A DNA stretch of 64,000 nt, taken from contig NZ_BBQF01000002.1 in the NCBI RefSeq assembly GCF_000813345.1, positions 186,001-250,000 of the forward strand, in the 5' to 3' direction. A program made the translations under genes and the position numbers. Source of the DNA: Sulfurospirillum arsenophilum NBRC 109478. GTDB lineage: Bacteria > Campylobacterota > Campylobacteria > Campylobacterales > Sulfurospirillaceae. The notes below the pieces were generated by a model that was not told the origin of the DNA, searched no databases, and was given only the letters and a program-made list of their open reading frames with translations. Shown here piece by piece: positions 45,676-56,979 of this stretch. Within the stretch, counting starts at the first letter, position 1, and each line of letters starts with the position of its first letter.

Positions 45676-45953
45676 GTTTACATGTAAAGGAAGATTTTTT
45701 ACAATTTGATGATTATCAGCCAGATGCAGTGGTTTATAATGAATCAACCTATTTTGATCTTGAGGGAAGCGAAAAATTTGATAAAACGTCTGCAAAACAG
45801 ATGCTTATAATGATGAACCGTGTTTCAGCCGATCTTCGCTTGGATGCTTATTCGATGAAAAAGCTTGAAGTAGTCCTTCGAGAAGAGCTTCCTTTCTTTG
45901 CCGTAAACCGAAGACTTGTGTTAAATTGGGTCAATGATAATTTTTTATTTTAA
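45672..45953 (+). CDS. Small hypothetical protein
   Basis: 93 aa, starting ATG 45672 as an ATGA overlap with the MFS stop, with AAAGGAGCC upstream. The first residues MSLHVKED come from a TTTACATGTAAA palindrome (45677-45688) placed right after the start codon. The rest is acidic and helical (AKQMLIMMNRVSADLRLDAYSMKKLEVVLREELPF), without known motifs. Not recognised. Confidence 0.7.
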   Translation: MSLHVKEDFLQFDDYQPDAVVYNESTYFDLEGSEKFDKTSAKQMLIMMNRVSADLRLDAYSMKKLEVVLREELPFFAVNRRLVLNWVNDNFLF

Positions 45954-45970
45954 TCTCATCCTTTGTCGTC

Positions 45971-45976
45971 TATAAT
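45971..45976 (+). promoter_or_regulatory. Candidate -10 box for sixA
   Basis: TATAAT inside GTCTATAATAGAG, 24 bases before the sixA ATG. No clear -35. Confidence 0.55.
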
Positions 45977-45999
45977 AGAGTATATGAAAAAGAGGACAC

Positions 46000-46500
46000 A
46001 TGAAAAAAATTTATTTTATTAGACATGCAAAATCAAGCTGGAAAGATGAGACATTAGACGATTTTGAACGACCTCTGAATGGCAGAGGAAAACGTGACGT
46101 TGCTTTTATGGGAAAACGCTTGAAGATGTTCGGTGTTATGCCAGATATTATCTACACCAGTCCTGCAAAAAGGGCTGAAAAAACAACCAAAGAGATTGCT
46201 AAAGAAATTGATTACGATAAGAAGAAAATTAAAAGCATTGATACCCTTTATGAAGGCTCGTATGAGAGTTATCTTGAACTCATTCATTCAACCGATGACA
46301 AACACGCAGCTATCTTTATCATCGCACACAACCCTACTATTACCGAAGTTGGAGAACGTCTTAGTGGAGCCATTTTAAGCAACATTCCTACGTGTGCCAT
46401 TGTCTGTATCAGTTTTGATGTGGAGAGCTTCAAAGAGATCACCGAAGAGAGCGGACATATCCTCTTTTTTGACTACCCCAAAAAACATCTTAAAGACTAA
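46000..46500 (+). CDS. sixA: SixA-like phosphohistidine phosphatase
   Basis: 166 aa histidine phosphatase superfamily. The catalytic FIRHAKSSW is at residues 6-14, ERPLNGRGKRD follows, and the second catalytic His is in FIIAHNPTITE. SixA dephosphorylates phosphohistidine on phosphotransfer proteins in E. coli; the substrate here is unknown. Its stop overlaps the convergent CorA-like stop by 4 bases. Confidence 0.88.
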   Translation: MKKIYFIRHAKSSWKDETLDDFERPLNGRGKRDVAFMGKRLKMFGVMPDIIYTSPAKRAEKTTKEIAKEIDYDKKKIKSIDTLYEGSYESYLELIHSTDDKHAAIFIIAHNPTITEVGERLSGAILSNIPTCAIVCISFDVESFKEITEESGHILFFDYPKKHLKD

Positions 46501-47282
46501 ACTTTTTTACCGAAATATAAAATCACCCCAGCCATCAATGTCGCACAACTTCCCAATAAAAACGCAACAATGGTTGAGCCATACGGAATGCCATCAAAAG
46601 GCAATCCTTGTGTGTTCATACCAAAATAACCAACAATAAGATTTAATGGAAGAAAAATTCCCGAAAAAATTGTCAAAAGGTAGATAGTTTTGTTCATACG
46701 CTCATTATTTCGGCTTGTGTAAAAGTTGTAAAGGTTGGTGAGTTTATCGATTGCCAGTAATGATGAACGATTGGTACGGCTTAAATGCTCATGAACATCT
46801 TTAAAATGAATGGCTAAAAAATCCTCTTCTTTTAAGTAGGTCTGAATAAAATTCTCCAAAACTTCAACACCAAGCGTTAAAAGACGATTGATGCGGCTCA
46901 GATCTTTTTTAGTGTTAAGCCAATAGCGCATAAACGAACCCATATGCGCATTTTCATACAACTGCTCTTCCATCCAATCAATACTTTCATGCAAGGAAGC
47001 CAACATCTTCATCGTAATGTTGGTCTTTTCATTGAGCAATTCATAAACTTTTTCCATGCTTCCAAAATCTACAAATTCTTGTGCATTTTTATCGTACCAA
47101 TAACACGATGTGTCATCAAAAACAAACGCATACGAGTCTATTTTAAGCCCTTCATCTCGTGAAGTGGGCAGGGCTAAGATCAAAATATCATAGGTTGCTT
47201 CTTCAACAAACATTGAAGGGTGTAGTGCATTTTTAATATCCAAAAGGTGAAAACGATCGAGTTGTTCATATAAGTGTTTCAT
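46497..47282 (-). CDS. CorA-family divalent metal ion transporter
   Basis: 261 aa, shorter than E. coli CorA. A soluble N-terminal part leads via a long helix to two C-terminal membrane helices; the pore signature GMN is in LNLIVGYFGMNTQGLPF. The family carries Mg2+, Co2+/Ni2+ or exports Zn2+ (ZntB), and the sequence does not decide. Start overlaps the xerH stop (ATGA). Confidence 0.88.
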   Translation of the reverse strand: MKHLYEQLDRFHLLDIKNALHPSMFVEEATYDILILALPTSRDEGLKIDSYAFVFDDTSCYWYDKNAQEFVDFGSMEKVYELLNEKTNITMKMLASLHESIDWMEEQLYENAHMGSFMRYWLNTKKDLSRINRLLTLGVEVLENFIQTYLKEEDFLAIHFKDVHEHLSRTNRSSLLAIDKLTNLYNFYTSRNNERMNKTIYLLTIFSGIFLPLNLIVGYFGMNTQGLPFDGIPYGSTIVAFLLGSCATLMAGVILYFGKKV

Positions 47283-48343
47283 TGTACATCATCCATAGTA
47301 TCTGCTGCAATTTTAAGACGCTCTTTATCAAAATGAGTATAAATGCGAGAGGTGTTAAGGTCTGAGTGACCAAGGGCTTCTTGCACCAAAATGAGGTCTC
47401 TGTTTTTTTGATAAAGCAGTGTTGCAAAAGTATGGCGCAACATGTGCGCACCGTTTTTCTCTTTTCTTATTCCTGCGTGCATGAGTATTTTATCCATGAT
47501 GTAACTCACATACGCTTGCGTCAGAGGCTTTCCTGTACGACTTTGAAACAAAAGGGCATTCTCAGAACTTCGGTATTCCATCCATTCGCTCAAATCATGT
47601 TCGATCTGTTCCGTTTTAATCATCGCCGTTCTAGGTTTATTGCCTTTTCCACGGATTTGAAAGATGTAATAATCACCGTCTTTCACCATATCCTTAAGCC
47701 TTAAGCCCAAAGCCTCACTGACACGCATTCCAGTGAAGAGAATCATCTTGATAAGAAGCCTGTTTTTAGCCTGAACGTAGGGTTTAAACTCCGTCTCTTC
47801 GATGGCTTTAAAAAAGCGAGAAAGTTCTTCTTTGTACATGTGCGCAGGGAGTTTTTCACCCTTTCTACCACCAAGTCCGCCCCAATTTTTAAGCTCAATG
47901 CGAAACTGATGGGAATTACCTTTGAGATCTTCGTTTTGTTTGTCGATGAATTTAAAGAGTGAAACGACTGCCATACGGTAGTTTTTCTTCGTGGCATCGG
48001 AGAGCGAGCCCGTTTGAGAGGCTAAAAATTCACTGATGAGCTCCTCATCAATCTCTTTAAGGCTGACAAGTCCCATCGGAGCGATGTAATAGTAAAATTT
48101 CTCCAACGGGTTGATAAAAAGGTTAATGCCAATCAGCCCAATATTCCGTGCCTCTTTGGCAAGATTTTTAAGATCATCCATACTTTGAGTGCCCTGATTA
48201 AGGGCTCCAATAATGGCGGAGAGTTTGGCATTTTCTTCAACATGGCGGTTGGAAAGGGAAGTAAGCTTGGACTTAATAAATTTATCAAGCCAGAAGAGGA
48301 GACTCTGCTCAAACTTCTCCTTTGCATCCACCGAGTAACGCAT
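47279..48343 (-). CDS. xerH: Tyrosine recombinase XerH
   Basis: 354 aa from ATG 48343, directly after the tgt stop; the longer frame starts inside tgt. Catalytic set: Arg in FTGMRVSEALGL, HMLRHTFATLL (His-x-x-Arg), His in LGHSDLNTSRIYTH with the Tyr nucleophile. Campylobacterota use one recombinase, XerH, at difH to resolve chromosome dimers, and its length and N-terminal SAM-like domain fit. No att-like repeats or phage genes are near, so a mobile-element integrase is less likely. Confidence 0.87.
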   Translation of the reverse strand: MRYSVDAKEKFEQSLLFWLDKFIKSKLTSLSNRHVEENAKLSAIIGALNQGTQSMDDLKNLAKEARNIGLIGINLFINPLEKFYYYIAPMGLVSLKEIDEELISEFLASQTGSLSDATKKNYRMAVVSLFKFIDKQNEDLKGNSHQFRIELKNWGGLGGRKGEKLPAHMYKEELSRFFKAIEETEFKPYVQAKNRLLIKMILFTGMRVSEALGLRLKDMVKDGDYYIFQIRGKGNKPRTAMIKTEQIEHDLSEWMEYRSSENALLFQSRTGKPLTQAYVSYIMDKILMHAGIRKEKNGAHMLRHTFATLLYQKNRDLILVQEALGHSDLNTSRIYTHFDKERLKIAADTMDDVQ

Positions 48344-48344
48344 C

Positions 48345-49484
<1,140 letters not shown>

Positions 49485-49509
49485 TTATAATTTTAGGGAG
49501 TCGCGTATA

Positions 49510-50913
49510 ATGAAAAAAATTTTAATCATCGCTGATGGCATTCTAGCAAAACAATTTTTAGAAAAGGTTATGGAAACCGAAGCAGGGGAAAATAGCTACA
49601 CCATCGTCACCTACAAAGAAGAGACTTTACCTAAAAAACGCCCTGAAAATTTTAAATTTTTTGAATTTGATCCAACAAGCTACGAAAAACTTGCCATTAT
49701 TCTCAACGAACAGTTTTTCCAAGTGATGATTATGATGTCCAATGAACTTGATGTCAAAGCGACCTACACCAACATCCGAAAGGTAGATGGCAAAGTGCGC
49801 ATCGTCATTATGGACAGATGGGGATTAGAGATCGAAGATAAACGTCTTTTGATGCTTAACTCTCGCGAAATCCTCGCTTCTCGTTTTACCGACCATCTTC
49901 CAAACACACCCATTGTCGCACAAAACATAGGTCTTGGCATCGGTGAGATCATGGAAGTCTCCGTACCTGTGGGAAGTTCTTACGCGTACCGACATCTTGC
50001 TTCCATTGAGCAGAGTAGATGGAAAATTGCAGCCGTGTATCGCTCAAATACGCTCATTTTACCCAGACCTGCTCTGATGCTTTTACCCAATGATCTTTTA
50101 CTGCTTGTGGGTGATCCTAAAGTATTGCAAAGCGTCTTTAAAAGCATCAAACGAGAACTAGGGCAGTTTCCTTCTCCTTTTGGAAGCAGTATCTACTGTC
50201 TTATCGACATGTTACGCATGAGTGACAACGAGATCGATGTGCTCATCAATGACGCACTTTTACTGCACTCAAAACTCAACAGCAACAAATTACATGTAAA
50301 GATTATAAACCCGACGTATTCAAAGTCGTTAGAGAAAGTTAAGAGTTACAGCAACCACCATATTAACGTCATGATCGACTATTTTGAAAACAATCCACGT
50401 AAAGTATTGCGCGAGGATACTGAAAAAATGGATATTGGTCTGATTGTTGTGATGAATACATTTTTTCAAAAAAACAAACGCACCCTTTATAAAACCAAAT
50501 TACCGATCTTTAAAATGGGAAAACGTGGCTTTGGAAGCCTCAATCAAGGTGTTGTATTAAGCAACGACGCACATGAGATTGAACAAGAGTCTTCGGTTAT
50601 TTTTGACGTTGCCACGCAGCTCTCACTCGACCTTAAACTCTACTCTTACAATCCTGACCATGAAAATGAAAAAAACAGTCTCATTGAACACTTTGACAAT
50701 CTCTCCAAAATCTTTGGACGTGAAGTCGATGTCGTACAAAGCGATAAAAATCCACTGGTAAAACTTCGTCATAAAGATAATATTTTGCAATTTTTACCGT
50801 TTAGTCCTAAAATATTGGAAGCAAATTTTCTCTCTATTTTTTCGACGGACATGGAAAAATTACACTTTAAACTTGCCGACAATTACCAACTATTCATCCC
50901 AATCAATGCATAA
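49510..50913 (+). CDS. TrkA-like (COG3400) NAD-binding/potassium-regulatory protein
   Basis: 467 aa, no membrane segment. N-terminal Rossmann-like TrkA-N region (KKILIIADGILAKQFLEKVM) and a TrkA-C/RCK-C domain at about 148-215 (VPVGSSYAYRHLASIEQSRWKIAAVYR, LLPNDLLLLVGDP). The C-terminal half (about 220-467) is specific to the Campylobacterota form and has no motif I recognise. Likely regulates K+ transport by ligand binding; direct evidence is lacking. Divergent from tgt. Confidence 0.78.
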   Translation: MKKILIIADGILAKQFLEKVMETEAGENSYTIVTYKEETLPKKRPENFKFFEFDPTSYEKLAIILNEQFFQVMIMMSNELDVKATYTNIRKVDGKVRIVIMDRWGLEIEDKRLLMLNSREILASRFTDHLPNTPIVAQNIGLGIGEIMEVSVPVGSSYAYRHLASIEQSRWKIAAVYRSNTLILPRPALMLLPNDLLLLVGDPKVLQSVFKSIKRELGQFPSPFGSSIYCLIDMLRMSDNEIDVLINDALLLHSKLNSNKLHVKIINPTYSKSLEKVKSYSNHHINVMIDYFENNPRKVLREDTEKMDIGLIVVMNTFFQKNKRTLYKTKLPIFKMGKRGFGSLNQGVVLSNDAHEIEQESSVIFDVATQLSLDLKLYSYNPDHENEKNSLIEHFDNLSKIFGREVDVVQSDKNPLVKLRHKDNILQFLPFSPKILEANFLSIFSTDMEKLHFKLADNYQLFIPINA

Positions 50914-50960
50914 TTAAGTGCTTTTTGAGTATTATAGAAACAAAAAAATTTGGATAGCGC

Positions 50961-52007
50961 ATGCAAGTCAATGTTGTCTTAAACAAAAACACTTCAAAAG
51001 ATTACAGTGTCCATATTGACACTTTAGAAAAACTCGTATTTGACACAAAAGTTTTGATCGTCACCAACACCACAGTGGCAGCTCTTCACCTCGAAATGCT
51101 AAAAACACGCATAAGTGCAAAAGAACTTCATACGATCATTTTGCCAGATGGTGAAATGTATAAAAACTTCGAGAGTCTTAACCTCATTTTAAATGCATGT
51201 TTTGAGCACCGACTGGATCGACAATCACTCCTTATTGCCTTTGGTGGCGGTGTTATCGGCGATATGACAGGCTTTGCCGCTTCTATTTATCAAAGAGGGA
51301 TTAATTTTATTCAGATTCCAACCACACTTTTGGCGCAAGTGGATGCCAGTGTCGGTGGTAAAACGGGGATTAATAACAGCTATGGAAAAAACCTCATTGG
51401 CTCGTTTTGGCAACCTCGCGCTGTGTATTGCGAGAGTGCATTTCTAAAAACCTTACCAAAGCGTGAATTTGCCGCAGGTGTCGCAGAAATCATCAAAATG
51501 GCAGTCACTTTTGACAAAAACTTTTTCGAGTGGTTAGAAACACATGATTTAAGCGATGAAGCAAACCTCAAAAGCGCAATTTATAAAAGCATTGCCATCA
51601 AAGCTGATGTCGTCTCGCAAGACGAAACAGAAAAGGGCATACGTGCGGTTCTAAACTACGGACACACGTTTGCACATGTCATTGAAAACCAGACTCAGTA
51701 TAGTACCTATTTACACGGTGAAGCCGTTGCCATCGGTATCGTCATGGCAAACACACTCGCTCAAAAACTTGGGCTTTTAAGTGCAGAAGATGCTGAACGC
51801 ATTCAAACACTTTTAAAACGTTATGAACTCCCAACACACTACAAAATTGACTCACTTGAGCGCTTTTACGATGCTTTTTTCTTGGATAAAAAAAGTGCCA
51901 ATGACAAAATAACTTTTATTTTAGCCGAGGGCATTGGAGGCAACGATATGCGTAGTGGCATTCCCAAAGAAGTCGTTTTAGAAGCATTAGGTGATGCCAA
52001 TGTTTAA
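50961..52007 (+). CDS. aroB: 3-dehydroquinate synthase
   Basis: Second step of the shikimate pathway, NAD- and metal-dependent. 348 aa. NAD site [38 protein letters not shown], and metal-binding residues in [19 protein letters not shown] and HGEAVAIG. Ends overlapping the MscS gene start. Confidence 0.97.
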   Translation: MQVNVVLNKNTSKDYSVHIDTLEKLVFDTKVLIVTNTTVAALHLEMLKTRISAKELHTIILPDGEMYKNFESLNLILNACFEHRLDRQSLLIAFGGGVIGDMTGFAASIYQRGINFIQIPTTLLAQVDASVGGKTGINNSYGKNLIGSFWQPRAVYCESAFLKTLPKREFAAGVAEIIKMAVTFDKNFFEWLETHDLSDEANLKSAIYKSIAIKADVVSQDETEKGIRAVLNYGHTFAHVIENQTQYSTYLHGEAVAIGIVMANTLAQKLGLLSAEDAERIQTLLKRYELPTHYKIDSLERFYDAFFLDKKSANDKITFILAEGIGGNDMRSGIPKEVVLEALGDANV

Positions 52008-53610
52008 AAAAATTCTTTGGCTCATTTTCGTTACATGTAATCTCTTTGCAGCAGATGCTAGCAGCAGTGTTAAACTTGAAGACAGCATCAAAATTGAGGC
52101 GCTTCGTCAAAGAACGACGGCTATTGATGAAGCCATACAAGATAACTTATGGTTTAAACGCTATGGCAACTATTTAAGCTATCAAAAACTCATTGAAGAA
52201 CTTTCAACCGTTGATGCTGAAGTCAAAAAAATTAAAAATGCAAAAGATAAAGTCACGATTGAAAAGCGCGAAAGACTCGTAAGTAAGCAAGAATCTCTCG
52301 AAAAACAGATCGAACTTTTACAAGAGTTTAAAAACTCTCCTTTTAGCAGAATGGTCGAATCGGTTGAGCTTGAAAGTTACCCTCGTATTACAAACCCTTT
52401 TGCGATTATCTCAGCGCTTTCATACATCAAAAAAATCAAACAAGATAGTATGGATTACCGTGCACGTATTGACCGTTTAGACTTTTTAGTCGGTAAACTC
52501 AAAGAAAAGCTCTCGCTTATTGAAGAAATTTATCAGATTGAGCCTATTATCACCAACGAAGATATGGTATATGAAGCACAAAAAGAGCTTAACGCTTTTA
52601 TAGCTGCCCAAGAGATCGCTAGTACAAGTTACTCTTTACATGTAAAGAAAGTGGAAGAGGCGACCATTCGCGTAACACAAGACATTACGTTGCAGATGAA
52701 ACGTGCTTTTAATATCGGTATTTTTATCGTTGTTGTTATTGTCTTTACCCTTTTGCTCAAATTTGTTGCGAAGCGCTACATCAAGGACAATGATCGTTTT
52801 TACACTGCCAACAAAATCATCAACTTTGTCAACGTTACTTTAATTATTCTCATCTTGCTTTTCTCCTACATCGAGAATGTTTCGTACCTTGTCACTGTAC
52901 TTGGATTTGCATCTGCGGGTATTGCCATTGCGATGAAAGACTGGTTTATGAGCATTTTGGGATGGATGGTCATCATCTTTGGTGGTAGTTTCCACGTGGG
53001 TGATCGTATCAAAGTGCAAAAAGATGGACTGCTTTATGTTGGTGACATTATCGATATTTCACTCCTACGCATGACCCTTTTTGAAGATGTCACTATCAGT
53101 ACCTACCGCGATAACCGAAGAGCGGGTAGGGTCATATTTGTTCCTAACAATTACGTCTTTACAAGTCTCATCTCCAACTATACGCATGGTACGATTCGCA
53201 CCGTATGGGATGGTATCGACATTTTTATTACGTTCGATTCCAACCATAAAAAAGCGGTCTATTTAGCACGCGAAATTACCAAAAAATACGCCAAAGGCTA
53301 CACTGATATTGCACGTAAACAACTCAATTTACTTCGCAACCAGTACAGCCTGAAAAACACCAACGTCGAGCCACGCGTCTTTTCATTTGTCGAACCACAA
53401 GGTTTTTGTATCAGCAGTTGGTATATGACCAATTCTTACGCTACGCTCACCCTTAGAAGTACGATCAGTAGTGAAATTATCGATGCGTTTAATCAAGAAG
53501 ATGACATTACCATCGCTTACCATACCCAAAATATCAATCTTGGCTCTCAAAAGAAGAGAATGCCAAATTTAGAAACACCAAAGAGTTTTGATGAAAAAAG
53601 TCTTTTTTAA
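52000..53610 (+). CDS. MscS-family mechanosensitive channel with periplasmic coiled coil
   Basis: 536 aa from ATG 52000, inside the end of aroB; earlier in-frame starts add two or three residues. Signal peptide [17 protein letters not shown], whose codons contain a core palindrome (52031-52040). A helical periplasmic region of about 200 residues is followed by three membrane helices, the pore-lining helix [28 protein letters not shown] and the MscS beta domain FHVGDRIKV. Larger than E. coli MscS, closer to YnaI/YbdG-type. A second palindrome (52635) is read SLHVKK. Confidence 0.9.
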   Translation: MFKKILWLIFVTCNLFAADASSSVKLEDSIKIEALRQRTTAIDEAIQDNLWFKRYGNYLSYQKLIEELSTVDAEVKKIKNAKDKVTIEKRERLVSKQESLEKQIELLQEFKNSPFSRMVESVELESYPRITNPFAIISALSYIKKIKQDSMDYRARIDRLDFLVGKLKEKLSLIEEIYQIEPIITNEDMVYEAQKELNAFIAAQEIASTSYSLHVKKVEEATIRVTQDITLQMKRAFNIGIFIVVVIVFTLLLKFVAKRYIKDNDRFYTANKIINFVNVTLIILILLFSYIENVSYLVTVLGFASAGIAIAMKDWFMSILGWMVIIFGGSFHVGDRIKVQKDGLLYVGDIIDISLLRMTLFEDVTISTYRDNRRAGRVIFVPNNYVFTSLISNYTHGTIRTVWDGIDIFITFDSNHKKAVYLAREITKKYAKGYTDIARKQLNLLRNQYSLKNTNVEPRVFSFVEPQGFCISSWYMTNSYATLTLRSTISSEIIDAFNQEDDITIAYHTQNINLGSQKKRMPNLETPKSFDEKSLF

Positions 53611-54835
53611 AACATTCGGCTGTCGCACCAACATCTACGATACCCAAGTGATGATGGAAAACCTCACCGATTTTGAAGTGACCGAAGATGAAAAAGAAGC
53701 GCAGATCATCGTTGTTAACTCCTGCACCGTCACCAATGGAGCCGATACGGGTGTGCGAAGCTACATCAACCACGCAACCAAAGAGGGCAAAAAAGTCATC
53801 GTCGCGGGTTGTGGAGCGATCAGCAAAGGTGAAAGCCTTTTTAATCAAAAAAAGGTTTTTGGCGTTATGGGACACTCCGAAAAAGGGCAGATCAACACGC
53901 TGTTAAAGCAAGAGACACCTTTCTATCAAATCGGCGATCTGACTTCTTTAGATGAAACCATCGTACACGAGTACACAGGCAAAACCAAAGCGTTTATCAA
54001 AATCCAAGAAGGGTGTAATTTTAGGTGTTCTTACTGCATCATCCCTTACGTCAGAGGCAATGCGCGAAGTCAAGATGAAGCTAAAATCATAGAGCAAGTT
54101 CAAAAATTGGCACTCAATGGCTACGGCGAATTTGTGCTTACGGGTACGAACATCGGAAGTTACGGCAAAGATAAAGGAAGCTCACTTGGAAAACTCGTTC
54201 AACGCTTAGGCTCTATTAGAGGCGTGCGTCGTATTCGTCTAGGAAGCATCGAACCTGTACAGATCGATGATAGTTTCAGAGAAATTCTAGCTGAGCCGTG
54301 GCTTGAGCGACATTTACATGTAGCCTTGCAACACACCTCGGAGCGCATGTTAGAGCTGATGCGAAGACGCAATAACGTTAAGCGCGATTTAGAGCTTTTT
54401 CAAGAACTCAGTGAAAAAGGCTTTGCGTTAGGAACCGATTATATTACCGGTCATCCAGGCGAAAGTGAAGCGATTTGGCAAGAAGCATACACAACGCTAG
54501 AGCAGTTTCCACTGACCCATTTACACGCTTTTACCTACTCAAAACGCGATGGTACACCCTCAAGTACGATGAAACCTGAGGTCAAAGGCGATGTTGCCAA
54601 AGAACGCCTCAAAAGCATAGAATCGCTTGTAGAGTCGAAAAACATTACTTTCAGACAAAAAAATAATGCAATACCTTTAAATGTCTTGGTCGAAGAGCAC
54701 AAAGAGGATCACTACATCGGATACGACCAGTTTTTCAATAAAGTCATCATCCAAAGCGAACGTGACCTGCTCAAAGAGTGGGTTACCATCGAAAAATACG
54801 AAGTCAAACAGGAGGCAAACTATGCGCATTTTTAA
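53591..54835 (+). CDS. mtaB: tRNA t6A37 methylthiotransferase
   Basis: Radical SAM enzyme converting t6A37 to ms2t6A37. 414 aa from ATG 53591. N-terminal UPF0004 domain with cluster Cys in FKTFGCRTN and VNSCTVT, a third in VAGCGA, then the radical SAM CxxxCxxC in GCNFRCSYCIIPYVRG, and a short TRAM-like tail. Together these identify MtaB over MiaB/RimO. Followed by, and overlapping, the FtsH-like gene, an order also known from Helicobacter. Confidence 0.92.
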   Translation: MKKVFFKTFGCRTNIYDTQVMMENLTDFEVTEDEKEAQIIVVNSCTVTNGADTGVRSYINHATKEGKKVIVAGCGAISKGESLFNQKKVFGVMGHSEKGQINTLLKQETPFYQIGDLTSLDETIVHEYTGKTKAFIKIQEGCNFRCSYCIIPYVRGNARSQDEAKIIEQVQKLALNGYGEFVLTGTNIGSYGKDKGSSLGKLVQRLGSIRGVRRIRLGSIEPVQIDDSFREILAEPWLERHLHVALQHTSERMLELMRRRNNVKRDLELFQELSEKGFALGTDYITGHPGESEAIWQEAYTTLEQFPLTHLHAFTYSKRDGTPSSTMKPEVKGDVAKERLKSIESLVESKNITFRQKNNAIPLNVLVEEHKEDHYIGYDQFFNKVIIQSERDLLKEWVTIEKYEVKQEANYAHF

Positions 54836-56483
54836 ATCCCAAAAACTGATGCTTGCTACCATGGCGCTTAGCATCTTTGCGGTATTACTTGCTTTTGGGT
54901 ACTTACGCATATCTCCAAAGATCATTGATCTGCCGACCTATCACGCGCTTTTAGACAGTGGTAGCATCAAAAAAGCTAAGGTCGAAGAAAATGAAGTGTT
55001 TCTTTATGGGATTAACGACCAGTTTGTCATCATTAAAGATGGCATAGACATCGGAGCACTTCTTAAAAAAGTACCCATTGAAGTACAACGCTCCAATCCT
55101 TTTTTTGAAGATTTAATTCTTTTAGGAATGTTGGGAAGTTTACTGTTTGCACTGCTTTTTTATGCACGTAAAAAACGCGCGGAAGATGCTAAAAAAGAGC
55201 AAGAAACCAATCAAAAAGCTTACGCTTCGTACGATCCTTTTATGAGCAGTATCATCAGGCCCGTTAAGGCGCAAGTGAGTTTTCGTGATGTTGCGGGCAT
55301 CAAAGATGTCAAGGAAGAGCTTGAAGAGATCGTTGATTTTCTTAAAAATCCTGCGCGATACAAACGCTACGGCATAACCCTTCCTAAAGGTGTGCTTTTA
55401 GTAGGCCCTCCAGGGGTTGGTAAAACGATGATCGCCAAGGCCGTAGCAGGTGAGGCGAGTGTGCCTTTCTTCTACCAAAGTGGCGCTACATTTGTGCAAA
55501 TCTATGTAGGCATGGGCGCAAAGAGGGTTAAAGAGCTTTTTTCACAAGCCAAAGCACATGCACCGTCCATCATCTTCATCGACGAGATCGATGCAGTAGG
55601 GCGCGCACGTGGTGGCATGCGCAACGATGAGCGTGAATCGACGCTCAACCAACTCCTGACTGAGATGGACGGATTTGAGGACAGCAGTGGCGTTATCGTC
55701 ATCGCCGCGACCAATAAAATCGACATCATCGATGAAGCGTTGCTTCGTTCTGGCAGATTTGATAGACGTATCTTCATTCCACTTCCCGATAAAAACGATC
55801 GTTTGGAAATTATTAAAACCTATATGCGCAACAAACCAACCGAAGTCGATCTCAATGAGCTTGCAAACATGAGCGTTGGCTTTAGTGGCGCAGCACTCGC
55901 AACCTTTGTCAATGAAGCTGCCATCAATGCCTTGCGTCGTGGCTCTACCATACTGGAACTCAGTGATTTTATAGCTGTGCGCCAAAAAGTGCTCATGGGT
56001 AAGAAAAAAGTCCTTAGTTTCTCCGATGAAGAGAAAAAAATCCAGTCCCTCTACCAAGCCGCAAAAGCGCTGTGTGCGTACTGGTTTGAGATAGACTTTG
56101 ACAAAATCACCATTGTCAATGATCGTCTGAAAGACATCGACCGTGAGATCGAGTCTAAAACGCAGATGCTCTCAAAGATCAAGGTTTATCTTGCAGGTAT
56201 GGTCGCAACCAAACTCGCTTACAATGAAAAATTTACCAACGCTACCGAAGATTTAGAGCGCGCTACCACCATAGCAAAAGAGATGGTCGAAGTCTATGGC
56301 ATGGGTGAAAAGCTCATACCGTATGAAAATGATGTTTTAATCATCCTAGAAAACGCCCAAAAAGAGCTTGAACACTTCCTAGAGGGGATGAATACCGTTT
56401 TAGAGAAAATATCGCAAGAACTCTACAGTGTTGAGAGCATCTCCAAAGTGCGTCTTAAAGCCATCATCGATGAAGTTCTTTAG
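54822..56483 (+). CDS. FtsH-like membrane AAA+ ATPase lacking the protease zinc motif
   Basis: 553 aa from ATG 54822 (MRIFKSQKLM); a longer frame only shadows mtaB. Two membrane helices (about 9-28 and 97-114), AAA+ domain with Walker A GPPGVGKT at 195-202, Walker B IFIDEID at 251-257 and the second region of homology ATNKIDIIDEALLRSGRFDRR. The peptidase half is present by alignment, but where FtsH has HExxH this has Tyr-Gln-Ala-Ala-Lys-Ala at 411-416: both His and the Glu are gone. So it is an ATP-driven unfoldase or chaperone, not a zinc protease. A separate active FtsH must exist elsewhere. Confidence 0.9.
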   Translation: MRIFKSQKLMLATMALSIFAVLLAFGYLRISPKIIDLPTYHALLDSGSIKKAKVEENEVFLYGINDQFVIIKDGIDIGALLKKVPIEVQRSNPFFEDLILLGMLGSLLFALLFYARKKRAEDAKKEQETNQKAYASYDPFMSSIIRPVKAQVSFRDVAGIKDVKEELEEIVDFLKNPARYKRYGITLPKGVLLVGPPGVGKTMIAKAVAGEASVPFFYQSGATFVQIYVGMGAKRVKELFSQAKAHAPSIIFIDEIDAVGRARGGMRNDERESTLNQLLTEMDGFEDSSGVIVIAATNKIDIIDEALLRSGRFDRRIFIPLPDKNDRLEIIKTYMRNKPTEVDLNELANMSVGFSGAALATFVNEAAINALRRGSTILELSDFIAVRQKVLMGKKKVLSFSDEEKKIQSLYQAAKALCAYWFEIDFDKITIVNDRLKDIDREIESKTQMLSKIKVYLAGMVATKLAYNEKFTNATEDLERATTIAKEMVEVYGMGEKLIPYENDVLIILENAQKELEHFLEGMNTVLEKISQELYSVESISKVRLKAIIDEVL

Positions 56484-56979
56484 TGGTTTTTGCCTTGCAA
56501 ACGAGCAAGAACTCTTCACGCCATATCTAAACCAAAGCGATTTTACTGTCGCTGGGTTTAGCTACGGAGCCATTAAAGCTTTTGAATACGCCCTTACATG
56601 TAACGAGCGCATCGACACCCTGCAACTCTTCTCACCCGCCTTTTTTGGGGACAAAGATGCTAAATTCAAAAAACTTCAAACGCTCTCCTTTTCCAAAAAC
56701 AGTGAAGCTTATACACAAAATTTTATGCAAAATATTACATATCCATCCACTTTTGACATGCAGCCTTATTTTCAACAAGGAAGCATTGAAGAGCTAAATG
56801 AGCTGTTAAACTACACGTGGAATGAAGCAAACTTGCAAGCTCTTAAAAAGCGCGGCATTAACATTGAGGTCTATGTAGGAGAGAATGACACCATCATTAA
56901 TTCTTTACATGTAAAGGATTTGTTCGTGCCATTTGCAAGCGTTTACTACTTTAAAAGAGTAGGGCATATTTTAAAATGA
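56470..56979 (+). CDS. bioV: BioV-like pimelyl-ACP methyl ester esterase (alpha/beta hydrolase)
   Basis: 169 aa from ATG 56470, within the end of the ATPase gene. Small alpha/beta hydrolase with nucleophile Ser31 in GFSYG, an Asp in VGENDT and a His in VGHILK at the very end, a complete triad in order. Size, compactness and genomic place match BioV, the Helicobacter-type esterase that frees pimeloyl-ACP for biotin synthesis. No bio genes are adjacent, so the function is from resemblance. Palindromes at 56594 (core) and 56904 (SLHVKD). Confidence 0.7.
   Translation: MKFFSGFCLANEQELFTPYLNQSDFTVAGFSYGAIKAFEYALTCNERIDTLQLFSPAFFGDKDAKFKKLQTLSFSKNSEAYTQNFMQNITYPSTFDMQPYFQQGSIEELNELLNYTWNEANLQALKKRGINIEVYVGENDTIINSLHVKDLFVPFASVYYFKRVGHILK

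Noticed and set aside
47279-48343. Tyrosine recombinase as sign of a prophage or island
   Set aside because: The neighbours tgt and CorA are chromosomal genes, there are no phage genes or att repeats, and the protein fits the XerH housekeeping recombinase.
54681-54821. Upstream extension of the FtsH-like protein by 47 residues
   Set aside because: It is an out-of-frame reading of mtaB, rich in Ser/Thr/Lys, without a start signal.
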